In this document: positions 1 through 10,766 of the stretch, piece by piece
How positions within the stretch are numbered: the first letter of the stretch is position 1
Layout: each line of letters starts with the position of its first letter
Origin: Diorhabda sublineata
Taxonomy: Eukaryota; Arthropoda; Insecta; Coleoptera; Chrysomelidae
Direction of reading: 5' to 3'
Assembly (NCBI RefSeq): GCF_026230105.1
Contig: NC_079482.1
Span: 11,904,001-11,968,000, forward strand
Length of the DNA: 64,000 nt
Position numbers and translations under genes: made by a program
Notes under the pieces: generated by a model
Told to the model about the DNA's origin: nothing
Databases searched by the model: none
What the model saw: only the letters and a program-made list of their open reading frames with translations

Positions 1-1121
1 CGAGGATGTAATGATATCTAGTTAGCCTAGATCAGTTCCATGCATAAACAAAATATTGCGTTACCATAGCAACGAATAATAACCTATTAGATATGTCAGT
101 GTAAAGTTGACGTCAAGAAAGTAAACCAAACTTACGCAATAAATTAAAATAATAAAGATGACCAGCGAAATTGTGAAAATCGAAAAATTGGAGTATCGAG
201 CCATTAAGTATCTGTATTTAAAAGGGTTAAGAGGTAAGCAGATTTACGAAAATATGCTTAATACCCTTGGTTATCAATGTCCTTCGTATACGATCCTGAA
301 AAATTGGACTGCAAGCTTCAAAAGAGGTAAATTTGTTGATAATGATGACCGATCGGGAAGGCCAGTTTATGTGTCAGTCCCCGAAAATATCGATGCAGTT
401 CATGACATGATTTTATCAGACCGTCAAATTGGGCTAAAACGGATATCTGAAGCACTGAATATTTGATAGGAGCACGTTCATCATATAGTTCTCATCAATT
501 TGGACATGAGAAAAATTGCTGCAAAATGGATCCCCAAATGTTTAAATGTAGACCGAAAGCGTGCAAGGGTAGAAGCATCGCTTTCGATCTGTGCGGGATT
601 TGAAAACGACGTAGACTTCTTAAACCGAATTGTTACTACAGTAGTTTTGTGTCCAAAAATCTGCTGGAAAAGTTCTTGCTTCAGTTTTTTGGAATTGCCA
701 TGGAGTAATCATGATTGATTTTTTGGATAAGGGTAGAACAACAACTGGAGATTACTATTCGACATTACTGATCACTCTACGAGAAAAAATTAAATACAAA
801 AGACGCGGAAAGCTATCCAGAGGTTATTGGTTTTTGCAGGACACAAATCTCATGTTGCCATGCAAAAAATTCGTGATTTAGGGTTTGAATTACTAGAACA
901 CCCCCTTTATTCACCAGATTTGGTTCCGTCCGACTATCATCTCTTTCCTCAACTGAACAAAAAGTTTAAAAGGTCGTAAATTTTCTTCCAACGCTTAGAG
1001 ACGTTGCAGGTTCGCTGTATTAAATGTATCTAATTAAGACGAGAATATGTTGAGTAATAAAAGGTTTCGACATTGAAATTTTGTTTCTATGGTAGGCTAA
1101 GAATTTTTCAATATATCCTCG
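1..1121 (+). mobile_element. mariner element, copy 1 (internally deleted)
   Basis: The element starts at the first base with CGAGGATGTA and ends at 1121 with an imperfect inverted copy (TATCCTCG on the + strand), about 28 bp of terminal inverted repeat. It is followed by TA at 1122-1123, the mariner target dinucleotide; the left TA lies outside the window. At 1.12 kb it is shorter than the usual ~1.3 kb. Two other copies of the same family with the same ends lie at 21735-22626 (minus) and 52778-53713 (plus). The three copies carry different internal deletions, so each decayed separately. Confidence 0.92.
158..1000 (+). pseudogene. mariner transposase, broken
   Basis: The first frame (158-466, 102 aa) starts at ATG 158 and carries the mariner paired-type helix-turn-helix DNA-binding region, with the linker motif NDDRSGRP. 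A stop at 464-466 is followed by continued homology around 500-640 (MRKIAAKWIPKCLN). The segment that should hold the first catalytic Asp (DKTWVHFYDPE, still visible in copy 3) is deleted between about 635 and 645. Homology resumes with FWNCHG and YYSTLL, then KFVI and the LLEHP / YSPDL region near 890-935 in other frames. The product cannot be an active DD34D-type transposase. Confidence 0.88.
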
Positions 1122-1439
1122 TATTCTTCAGAATTTTTTCTATTTTTTCTTTTAAAGTTCATCTGTTTTTGATATGTTATTTTTTGATTTTGATATATTT
1201 ATTTTGGTATTAAATTTTTCTCGAAATATTTTCCAGAAAGTACCTAAATAATGAGATGAGAGAAATTTGTATACTTGAAACAATTTGTCGAAAAGTTATG
1301 TCAGGTTTTTGCAGTTTTGTCTGACAGTATATTTTAGTGTTAATTTTCGATTTTTTGCATCTGATGACGCAGTAAAAATTTGTTTTTCCAAGATCGAATG
1401 AGATTATTATTTTGTTTTTCATATGAATTCGTTGTCTTA
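1122..1439. other. AT-rich spacer, no gene seen
   Basis: Only AT-rich sequence lies between the mariner end and the TA target site of the next element. A 90-codon minus-strand open frame at 1210-1482 runs through the next element's inverted repeat and has no recognisable similarity. Confidence 0.6.
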
Positions 1440-1894
1440 GGGGAAGTCGGGGGAATACTGCGCACAGGGGAATAAGGCGCATCCAGGTTAATCAGAATCT
1501 ATAAACTTCTTAAAGACTTGGCAACATTGCATATGTTCTTCCATTAGAAACAAACATCCGCCGAGTTTCGTTAGAATTTCAGTGTATTGCAGAACGTGAG
1601 GTTTGTGCGTTTTAGGTTATGTTTATGTAATTTGTTGTGGTCTTCAAGTGGAGGTGAGTTTGTTTTATTATATGCTGTAAGTATCGTTTTTGTTTTGAAT
1701 TGTTGCTTAATATATACTGTTTCATCTTGACTATGAATAGTTCAGTAGTATTTTACCCTTTGCCAAAAAAACTGTTTTTTATTCGAAGGCGTGCTTTGGG
1801 GGAATACCGCGCATTTACTTTGGAATAATAGCACGCTGCGCGGAATTACATCATATGGATTTTCTTTGGTAAGAGTTTTTTTATTATAGAAAAA

Positions 1895-3161
1895 ATGCCA
1901 AGGACATATAAAAGAAAAACAACAAGGGGTCAGTGGACTGAGGAGCAGTTGAGAATGGCTATGAATGCAATAGAAGCAGCGAGGGAAGTTGGTAGAGCAT
2001 TCGGTATATCGGAATCTACTTTAAAGGATAGAAAAAAAGCTAACAATTTGATAAAGTCTGAGTTGGGAAGACGTCCAGTGTTCACTAAGGAAGAGGAGCA
2101 ATCCCTTGCTTTACACAGTATTAAATTAGCCAATGTTTCTTACGGGATAACTCGTTTAAGACTTAGATCTGTGACCTATGATTTTGCAGTAAATAAACAA
2201 AGAAATGAAAGATTTGATAAGGAAAAGAAGTTGGCTGGTGAAGATTGGGTCGATCTATTTTTAAATCGTAATTCCCAGATAAGCCTTCGAAAACCAGAAG
2301 GTACAAGTCAAAACCGAATTACTGCCTTCAACAAACCTGAAGTAGACCGGTTTTTCAAGAACTTAGAAGATGTTATGGAAAAGTACAAATTTACAGCCAA
2401 TCGTATTTACAATGTTGACGAAACAGGAATATCGACTGCGCAAACTCCTTAAAAAATATTGGCTGCAAAGGGTCAGAAACAAGTTGGCTCGATAACATTT
2501 TGGGAAAGGGGAAAAAATTTCACTGCAGTTTGTTCAGTAAGTGCCACCGATGTTTATATTTCTTAGGGCGCGTATGGTTCATACAGATGAGAAGAAAGAT
2601 GAGCCAATTGTTGCTATATATGGTTGCTCCAAAAACGGATGGATCAACGGATTATTTTTTGACTGGATCGTACATTTCAATCAGTTTGTTAAGGCAACAA
2701 CCGATGATCCGGTGTTGCTTGTGCTGGATAATCACGGGAGCAATATTTCTCTAACTATAAATGAATATTGCCGAGCTAATGGAATCGTTATGGTATCAAT
2801 TCCTTCGCACACATCACATAAACTTCAACTACTCGACCTAACTTTCTTCGGACCTCTCAAAGCGGCTTTTAATCGTAAATGTGATTTATATCTTAAAAAA
2901 AGTGCTTACGAAAAAATAACGCATTATGAACTAGCCAGTCTGTTCAATAAAGCATATCTAAAAGCAGCTTCAATGGAAAAAGGAATTTCTGGATTCAGGG
3001 CTGTTGGAATATGGCCCCTGCGCCCTGACAAATTTTCAGATGACGACTTTTTTACATTAGATCACACACACGCCACTAATATCCAAATCTCAATTGACAT
3101 TAGTGAAACTACCACTAACGAAATGGATCCATCGAACCAAGAATATATAGAACAACTTTGA
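1895..3161 (+). pseudogene. Tigger/jerky-like DDE transposase, interrupted
   Basis: Starts at ATG 1895 (MPRTYKRKT...). Residues 15-65 hold a psq-type helix-turn-helix that would bind the element ends. The DDE_1 core follows: NVDETG with the first Asp near 2417, VLLVLDNHGSN with the second near 2727, and HTSHKLQLLDLTFFGPLK with the third near 2834, so the D-D-D triad is visible. An in-frame TAA at 2450-2452 stops the first part at 185 aa. A small deletion near 2550 shifts the frame, and the second part runs 2541-3161, ending with the usual GFRAVGIWPL block. As it stands it cannot be translated whole. Confidence 0.9.
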
Positions 3162-3162
3162 A

Positions 3163-3812
3163 CTTCGAAACAGAATAATACAGTAAGAGAAGTTCATTTT
3201 AATATCCAGCAAGAACCTAGTACTGCTATGCAAGCTAAAAATGAAATCACTCCACGTCAAAAAGGAAATAAACCTACTCAGTTTTTTAAAGAAAACTCAC
3301 CTCTCAATAAATCACTTCTGATTTATTCTATCTGAATAGAGAAAATAGTACCGCTGCCAGTAATGACTGAGAAGAAAACTGTAGCCAAATCCTACAAAAA
3401 ACAACATTCGGAGATTTTTACTTCCACTCCACTGAAAAAACAACTGGAAGCTAAACAAGAAAAAAAAGACAAGAAGAAACTTACAGAAGACAAAAAGAGA
3501 AAAAGAAAGGAAAAATTTATTAATAAGACAGCAAATAAAAAAAAATTATCGCGAAAACCATCTTGTGTTAGAAAAATAGTAGAAGACTCTGATTCTGAAA
3601 GTAGTTATGATAAAAGACATTTATGCGATGATGATGAACTAGACGATGTAGAATCTCAAAATAATGACGTTTGAATGGTTTGCGGAGAATTTGCACAGAA
3701 TCATGAATTATGGTACCGTTGTAATTTCTGTTCAAATTGGTCACATTCTGAGTGTAGTGGATGGAGTACAGCTGATGGATATACTTGCGATATGTGTACT
3801 ACAGACGCATAA
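3163..3812 (+). pseudogene. Tigger-like transposase C-terminus: lysine-rich tail and PHD-like finger
   Basis: After the stop at 3161 similarity continues across frames. A very basic segment at 3363-3674 (runs of K/E, then an acidic DDDELDDVE stretch) ends at TGA 3672-3674. Directly after it and in the same frame, 3675-3812 reads a zinc-finger-like sequence with paired cysteines (RCNFCSNWSHSECSG ... YTCDMC), the C-terminal PHD-like finger seen in many insect Tigger-type transposases. A role in zinc binding or nucleic-acid contact is inferred from the Cys/His spacing. Confidence 0.75.
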
Positions 3813-4272
3813 TACGGAATTTCAATAAATAACAAACCATATTTTATTGTTGAGAATTAAATACTTTTGTTAGGTACTTATGTATTTTTTTTAATCTTAA
3901 AATACTGCTGTTAAGAATGTTGGTTGGATTTTTCGTTTATATGTTATATCGAACAATAAAACATTTCCAAATATAATTACTTTAGCTTCTTACAGTTTTT
4001 TTTATTCATTAGGCATATTAGATATACATGCGCGGTATTACCCAGAGCATGCGCGGCATTACCCTTTATGCGGGGGAATACCGCGCTTTACTACCACCTC
4101 ATAAATTTATTAGTCAAATTACAAATATTAACAACAATAAGCTTTTGGGTAGTTCCTTGAGCAACTAATATAATTCAGTCTACGTGGGGTAAAAATGAAA
4201 TTTATTCATTTCATATTAATCAAATTTTGGACATTTCTCCTTAGGCGCGCGGTATTCCCCCGACTTCCCCTA

Positions 4273-4603
4273 ACATTCAATAATTTCATTATAATCTTCT
4301 GATTTCATACTAACCATTTTATTAGATTATTATTGATTTTTGCAATGTTTCTTGCCTTGCATTATTTCATAAGTGTTCCATTTTTCATTGTTATGATATG
4401 TTAGGAGGGTCCTAAAACTCTTATGTCTAACCTGCTTTGATCGATATTTGTGAGCTCACTTCGACCGCCATCATTATTATCCAATGCTATGTAAAACCGG
4501 TAGGAAACTATTCCGGTGTGAAATAAATTTTATAGAGCAAAATAAAAGATAATACTGAGCTATTTATGAGAGACAAGACGGTCGCAAGAAGGGATCCAAT
4601 AAG
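4273..4603. other. AT-rich spacer, no gene seen
   Basis: Lies between the Tigger-like and hAT elements. I see no coding frame, repeat or RNA gene here. Confidence 0.5.
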
Positions 4604-5293
4604 CAGGGATGGGGAAACTACGGCCCGCGGCCCATCTCCGGTCCGCAAAGCCTTTCTAGGTCACAATACCCAAATATAGTTGCCCACACCCAGAAATTAA
4701 TGGCAATGTTTGGTACAAGCTATTTGTGCGGACAAACGTTTTCAATAATGAATCTAAGAAAAAATTATCTTCGTAATAGGCTTTCGGATGACCTCCTTTT
4801 TCCATTGTTAACAATTCAGCATCATAAATAGAACCGGCTTATGATGAAGTCATGCAAAAACAAAAACAATTCCATATGTCACATGTTCCCATAAAGACCA
4901 GCGCCCCTCAACCTTTTACTTCGTAGCTAACTTCAGTTCAACTAATTGCAATTGAAAATGTTATTTTTTAATATTGCACAATAAATTAGTGTTTCAGAAA
5001 AATTAAAGTAATACTTTTATTTTAGTAAATAATGTAATGCTACAACTTGGCCTGCTATATGTCACATGTTCTCACAAAGACCAGCGCCCCTCAACCTTTT
5101 ACTTCGTAGCTAACTTGAGTTCAACTAATTGCAATTGAAAATGTTATTTTTTATTATTGCACAATAAATTAGTGTTTCAGAAAAATTAAAGTAATACTTT
5201 TATTTTAGTAAGTAGTGTAATGCTACAACTTGGCCCGCTATATATTTCGTTAACAAAAATCGGCACACGAAGAAAAAAGTTTCCCCATCCCTG
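4604..5293 (+). mobile_element. hAT element remnant (GTF2IRD2/ZBED-like), non-autonomous
   Basis: Starts CAGGGATGGGGAAACT and ends with the inverse AGTTTCCCCATCCCTG, a hAT-style CAGGG terminal repeat next to a GC-rich subterminal stretch. No convincing 8-bp target duplication remains (CCAATAAG against GCCTAGAG). Frame 4690-4850 encodes a fragment of the hAT dimerisation domain (LMAMFGTSYLCGQTFSIMN, then RLSDDLL), closest in type to GTF2IRD2-like transposases. The better preserved pseudogene at 62.4-64 kb is of the same type. Almost all of the transposase is missing. Confidence 0.78.
4874..5239. repeat. two-unit tandem duplication, ~183 bp period
   Basis: The unit beginning TGTCACATGTT at 4877 recurs at 5060. 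The two units differ at only a few positions (for example TTC/TTG and AATA/TTAT). It lies in the 3' non-coding part of the hAT remnant, just inside its right inverted repeat. Confidence 0.9.
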
Positions 5294-5299
5294 GCCTAG

Positions 5300-6060
5300 A
5301 GCAAGAGTAAACTCTTTACCAGACCTAGACTCAGAGAATTCCGATGATTACAGTAGCAACAGAAAATATATCCAATCAGCCCCCCAAAAAAACGGAAACG
5401 TATAGAACAGTTTTCCGAAACCGAAAGCAATGTTGAAAAAGAAATTGAGTTGACCACAGAAATAGTTTAGAAACAAACTTTATAATCAGATTACGACACT
5501 AGATAAGGTTATTAAATACATAAAACTTACATTCCAAAGGATATAACCGGAGTAAATAACAACGTGAGAAACACAAGCAATAAATATGATGGCATAAATG
5601 GAATAAAAAGTGATATGGAACCTGTAGGGAGTGTATATAATATAATAATTAATAATGAAACTCGATTTGAACCTCCAGCTTATAAAGCTTATATATATAT
5701 ATATTAAAAATTCTTAAAATACATAGGATGTTTATTCTAAAGAACAATAGGAATAAACTGGCGCTGTCGTTCTTAGAGGGAATTACAGGGGCAATCTTCC
5801 ACAGAATGGCAGAATTGATAGAAGTCGTGGCTTACGATCCTCTGAGGAGGAAGCCCTCTCAGATCCTAAAAACTAAAACTTAGGCAGAACTACTGAGAAA
5901 AACTTCGATTAATCCCACTGTCATAGGAGTAGACATGAACGATGTACATAAAACTAAAACAGGAGACCTAATGGTTGAAATCCGTAAAGGAACAGACAAA
6001 GTGCAAATCATTAGGAACGCGATAAAAGACAAAATTTCAAACTCTATGATATAGTTAAAT
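5300..6060 (+). pseudogene. R1-like LINE, ORF1 (gag) N-terminal and middle part
   Basis: Degraded gag-like sequence. The 5300-5460 part is acidic/serine-rich (SENSDDYSS, then KRKRIEQFSETES). The 5760-6060 part contains INPTVIGVDMN, a GDLMVEIRKG motif and IIRNAIKDKI. These match the position and pattern of the central gag domain of R1-clade LINEs; the better copy here at 34.4 kb has VGGVRMTKSGNLLLKMG. Stops and frameshifts are frequent. The zinc-knuckle and ORF2 part reappears at 8640, on the other side of a Gypsy element, so the two may be one interrupted copy. Confidence 0.65.
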
Positions 6061-6344
6061 TACCCAAAACCCTCTTCGCAGCGGCGCATCATCATCAATT
6101 ACTTATTTATTATTATGAACTCTAACTTCTTTAAGTTATCTTGCTATAAATTTTGAATATGTTTAGTCTGTCTGTAAGTTTAATAGATTCCACTTCAACC
6201 CCATTAAAGTATCATCTTCAGTTAATTATCATAAATGGGACAATAATGAATCATAAATATATTTATCTAATTTTATAATTATTATGGTATATGATAAGAA
6301 CTAATATATAAAGAAACCTGTGAAACTAATATTTTGTTCATTTA

Positions 6345-6450
6345 ATTGATATTCGTCTAGTACGCTAGTCAGATTGGTGTAACCATTTATAACTATGAAT
6401 TCTTAGTTTATTTAATTTGATATTCGTCTAGTACGTTAGTCAGATTATTA
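6345..6450. repeat. Gypsy LTR-like repeat blocks (two copies)
   Basis: Two copies of TGATATTCGTCTAGTACG(C/T)TAGTCAGATT lie at about 6352 and 6420; a third is at 8503. The first and third continue to match for about 40 further bases. They are probably remnants of the terminal repeats of the surrounding Gypsy element. Confidence 0.65.
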
Positions 6451-6497
6451 TTTTCGTGTCTCGCTGTCAAATTTGATCAAGAGTAGATTAGGTTTGG

Positions 6498-7517
6498 ATG
6501 TCAAATATCGAATCATTAATAGGTACATTGTCTAAATTGAATATAGAAGTTCCAGAAGCTAGAAAAATGAGTATTACAGTAGCTAAAGAAATTGCACATA
6601 CTCTAAGACCTTTTTCCGATCGCAGTGAACATTTAGAATATTTTGTGTAGATACATTTTATAATAGGTATGCTGCAAATTCAACAGATGGAAGTCTGAAA
6701 GAGTTTGTATTTGCATCTATAACTTCCAAATTAGTAGATGAAGCCGGTGATTTTCTTCTATGTAGACCTGATTTAAAAACATGGATAGATATAAGAAGTG
6801 CTCTGAGACAAAAATTTGGCTATAAAACAGATAGAAATGTACTTTTGCAACAACTTAATTTTTTGTGCAAAAATAAAAACGAAACAAGATTAAAAATATT
6901 ATTATCTAAAATTTCAATTAAAACACTGGCCGATAATATGTTAGCACTCCAAACCAAAATTGCTTTAACAGAGCAAGCCGAATCAACAGCCCTTACTGTT
7001 TTGCTGGCAAATGTTTCTAGCGAGCTCTGTACAATTTTAATGATCCATAACCCCAAAAATCTAGAAGATGCAAACAGTCTTGTTTTCAATCACAATTTGA
7101 TTCAACAACAAATTACTTCATGTTCTCATATTAATAAGCCTTTTGCCCATAAAACAAATATAAAACCAAAGATTATGCATCAACAACCCAGGGAACGTAC
7201 ATCACATCCTTCTCATTACTATCCTTGCACTCAATTGCATAACAAACCCAATTATTTTAGTCAACCGAACCACAATACTAATCTAGAAACACCTTCAAGA
7301 TTCTCAAGCCAACCAATAAATATTCAGTCAAGACCCGTAAACCAGCATTTCCTTACAAATCAACAAGTTTTCGGACGACCAAAAAATGTATTTTCTCCAG
7401 AAAATTCCCATAAACCCACTAGTAAACCTGTACCAATGTCTACAACTAGTAGAACACCTCTTCCGTCAAAAAACTTCCCTAGACAAAATCAGAAACAAAT
7501 TAGTATCAAACATAAAT
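6498..7517 (+). pseudogene. Gypsy gag, frameshifted
   Basis: Starts at ATG 6498 (MSNIESLIGTLSKLN), a start typical of gag proteins of 17.6/297-type Gypsy elements. A stop at 6651-6653 with a frameshift breaks it after about 51 codons; homology continues in another frame to TAG at 7517-7519. The gag core includes FYNRYAANS and TWIDIRSALRQKFG. The C-terminal third (7150-7500) is low-complexity, rich in Q, N, P and S, with no CCHC knuckle, as is common in this group. Confidence 0.78.
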
Positions 7518-7524
7518 AGCATTC

Positions 7525-8498
7525 AAATGAATATATTACCTTACATTCAAATATCAAACCCACCTTTAAAATTACTTATAGATACCGGATGCCACAGTTC
7601 CTTCTTACGACCATATATAGCTGAACAAAATTTCCCAAATAAAATATTTCACTCGAACCATACCTTAGTAACATGTACCAGTAATAAAAAAATAAAAAAC
7701 AAAGCAAAAATACCCTTGCTAAAAGAATTTAATTTACTAGAAAAACTAGAATTCATTTTTTATAATTTCCACGACTATTTTGACGGAATCTTAGGATTAC
7801 ACGATTAAGAAAATTAAAACTTAATATAGACCTAAATAATGGTTATTTAATTAGCCCTACTATCAGACTACCTCTTTACTATAGAAAAGATTTTAACGTA
7901 CAAAAAATTGAAATTCCCGCCAACTCCGTAGTTTTAAAAAGAATCAATACCGATTTAGAAGAAAATACCGAATTCTTTATGCCTTATATAAACAATCAAA
8001 TTAGTGAAATCTTACCTAGCTTATTACAAGTAAAAAATAAAACAGTACATTTAGAAATAAGAAACCTTACAAACGAAAGCGTAATAGTACCTTTTTAACC
8101 TGTCTCCATAAGACAAAAAGCTGAATTATCTCTTGCCGCAGATTTTGAAATATTCAGCATAGAACAAATATTGAATGAAAAAATAGAACCACAATTCGAT
8201 TTAAATAACATAAATTCTGCCAATATCAATTATAATTATGACTTCTTTTTAATCAGATCAGATCATCTTAATCAGGAAGAAAAAATTTAATTAAAAAAAC
8301 TTATTTCTCAATTTCCAGAAGTATTACATAGACCTAACGAAAAATTAACTTTCACTAATAGTGTCAAACATGAAATAAAAACAAAAGATGAAATACCGAT
8401 TCATACAAAATCATATAGGTATCCCTACATACACAAAGCCGAGGTACAAAGGCAAATAACACAAATGTTAGGTGACGGAATAATAAGACCTTCATTTA
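7525..8498 (+). pseudogene. Gypsy protease and start of reverse transcriptase
   Basis: The retropepsin active site is visible as LLIDTGCHSSFLRP near 7568-7610, with the flap-to-end block FDGILGLHD near 7780-7805. After a frame change the linker continues to 8290, with stops at 8097 and 8288. The pre-RT region follows, with VKHEIKTKDEIPIHTKSYRYP and HKAEVQRQITQML. Homology stops at 8495, before any RT catalytic motif. Confidence 0.8.
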
Positions 8499-8570
8499 AT
8501 TTGATATTCGTCTAGTACGTTAGTCAGATTATTGTAACTAATTGTAACTTTAAATTATTAAATTCTCATT
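8496..8570. repeat. third Gypsy LTR-like repeat block
   Basis: Matches the 6345 and 6410 blocks and abuts the truncated pol reading frame. It marks the deletion junction between pol and the 3' terminal repeat. Confidence 0.65.
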
Positions 8571-8639
8571 TTGCTAAATAAATTGTTTTTATAAAAGCAA
8601 GTTGGTGAATTGCGTTATTTAATTGTATTGACGTTAGTT

Positions 8640-9990
8640 ACTAAGAACTTAATTGCAAGTGAATGAAACGCAAAGAATCTTCTGAAAGTGAATCTTCTAA
8701 CGGTCAGATGGATAGACTGTCGGATGGTTGAGAGACAAAAAGATGATGAATGCTTCAAATGTTGGGCCCAACAGGGATAAGTTGTGTATGAGATGCCGGA
8801 ATAAGTGACACAAAATACCCTTCTGCTTAAATTGCAAGGAAATGCGCGATCAAACGGCAAGTCGAGGTATGTGCTGAGTTCAAAATAATTAAATTCAAGA
8901 AAGTGAGAATAATGCCAATAACCACAGATAGAAGTCTTAGAGCACATGATATGGCAATCGCCACTGTAAGGAAAGAAAAAATTAGAATATTTTGATTAGT
9001 GAAAAATGCTATAAACAAATAGAAGGGACTGGTTGTTTCATACAGAAATTGATACAGCAATAAACATTCTAAATAGAAACTCAACAGTTGAATGCCAGGG
9101 ATATGGTTAGTATGCCCCTCTAAATAAAGAAATAAACGACGAAATTATAACTAAAATAGGAATCTTTCTTAGAATTTGTGAAGAAAAAAGTATTATAGTT
9201 GGGAATATCAATGGACAATCTGTTCAATGGGGAATGGGTTACACGGAAAAAAGGGAAGAAGCTCAAGTGGAATGGATTGCTATCAAAACCAGGGAAACAG
9301 ATCCACAATTCAAGGAATCAAAGGTCGTCAATAACTGATAACGTTATCAACCAATGATGTTGTAATAACAGTTTAATACGTGAGTGACAAAGAGACGTTT
9401 AGCGATTCAAAACTACATTATATTTGACGTAAATGAGAACACAAAACCCAACAAGCTAACTGAGAAAGCAAGAGACACGGGGTGGCATCTTAGGAAGTTG
9501 AATAACAACTGTCTCTACCATTACCATAAATAAACCAATACCAGACTCAAAAGTTTCTATGGAATACACTCTAATATTTACGATACTTCTATATCTAGAA
9601 GGAAGATCCACTTAAGAGGTAACTTGGTATACTGGTGGTCGTAGGAAATCGCATACTTAAGGAAGGAATGCACAAGAAGAAGAATTAGTATAAGATGCGA
9701 TAGAAGGAATGGACCAGAAGTTAAAAAATGACAAGATGTCTACAAAGCATATAAAAAACAATTGAATAATGCTACAAGAAAAGCCAAACACAGCTACTCT
9801 CTAAAGACCCAACAACTATCGGCAGACGTAATACGTGACCTTTTTCTAGTCCATAAGGACGTAACAGTAACACAACGCTCTTTAAAATTCACAGTGGAAG
9901 AGCTCTATACAGCCAATCAAAAACTTGAGATAAAAAAGCACCAGGTCTAGGAAATATCCTTGCAGAGCTACTGATATACTCAGTAGACAA
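8640..9990 (+). pseudogene. R1-like LINE, zinc-knuckle region and ORF2 5' half
   Basis: At 8745-8880 cysteine clusters CFKCW, LCMRC and FCLNC mark the gag CCHC knuckles, though several spacings are broken. An endonuclease-like segment follows near 9180-9330 (VGNINGQS and NGEW/MGYTEKR, the region that normally reads GDFNA...W G). A linker lies near 9600-9780 (VYWWS, then YKAYKKQLNNATRKAKH), and the start of the RT region near 9890 (FTVEELYTAN). Many stops are present. It follows the gag part at 5300-6060 in order, consistent with one copy split by the Gypsy element. It ends around 9990 before the RT core. Confidence 0.68.
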
Positions 9991-10766
9991 CAAAACTAAC
10001 TTTATTCTAAGGTCCTACAACACACTTGGTGATCAAAAGCTTCTTCATATCGATATATATGTCTCTTACATGTATAAAGGAAATTATTTGAACATAATAT
10101 GCTCAAAACCAACTATCCATATTTTTTTGAAATCTAATTTTCTGCATATTTTGGTTAAAAGGGTCCTTAACTCGACGAAGGAATGTTGTCACATTGTTCA
10201 TGAAAAAGTTAGGCAATGACGTCAAAAAAGTTACTTCGAGGACCAAGAGCAATGTGCTTTAAAGTCAAAGTGTTTTGTAGTTGCCTAAATAAAATAACCC
10301 CAATATATACAAGTTTTTCTTCGGCTACGAAAAAAATCAAGTCCTTCCTAGAGTCCCTAATCATACTACTATCGTCAGCTATACAAATACCATCTTACGA
10401 TTGTTCAAGGTCACTACAAACCACAACAAAAAAAAAGACTGAGAAAGAATGTTTTCATATTTCACTGGAATGGAAATGAACAGACTCTCTTATGGAGTGA
10501 CTTCAGCCACTTATCATTTTTTATTGAATATTGCGAAGGTACGCTTTAGAGTCAGAAAGTAAGATGCTTCTGTGGTGGCCATGGTGGCCAAAATAAAAAC
10601 ACGACAATTTGAGTATGCTGGGGCTTTGGCTCTTTGAACATGACACCCTCACATGTTGAAAAAGTTGAAATAATATTCTCAATAGTAGACCACACCTTTT
10701 TAACGCCATATCGAATTTTTGGACGAATTAAGAAACATATTTACAAAAAAGGCATGATTGTACATG
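9991..10766. other. AT-rich region, nothing recognised
   Basis: An 87-codon frame at 10216-10479 and a 62-codon minus frame at 10521-10709 are open, but I recognise no domain in them. They may be decayed transposon sequence. Confidence 0.4.

Larger units (their letters stand above)
1440..4270 (+). mobile_element. pogo/Tigger-like DNA transposon, complete ends
   Basis: The 2.83-kb element is bounded by a GC-rich inverted repeat beginning GGGGAAGTCGGGGGAATAC at 1440 and its complement ending at 4270. It is flanked by TA on both sides (1438-1439 and 4271-4272), the target duplication of this superfamily. Inside, the 14-base motif GGGGAATACCGCGC recurs near both ends, an arrangement typical of transposase binding sites. 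The coding part is a DDE_1-type transposase with a C-terminal basic tail and a PHD-like finger, interrupted by stops and a frameshift. Both ends are well preserved although the coding frame is dead. Confidence 0.93.
6070..8600 (+). mobile_element. Gypsy (Ty3-like, 17.6/errantivirus-type) element, internally deleted
   Basis: Gag and pol-start coding regions lie between short repeated blocks that look like LTR remains: TTGATATTCGTCTAGTACG occurs near 6352, 6419 and 8502. The pol region breaks off at 8495 after GDGIIRPS, exactly where the reverse transcriptase core should begin, and runs into the repeated block. RT, RNase H, integrase and any envelope gene are therefore gone. The true LTR ends and target duplication could not be placed. 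Confidence 0.75.

Noticed and set aside
1210..1482. 90-codon minus-strand open frame
   Set aside because: It crosses the TA site and inverted repeat of the Tigger-like element and has no domain.
4604..5293. 8-bp hAT target duplication
   Set aside because: Flanks CCAATAAG and GCCTAGAG agree at only three positions, so I do not claim one.
8615..9308. Three minus-strand frames rich in F, S and L
   Set aside because: They are antisense to the decayed R1-like LINE and have no domain of their own.
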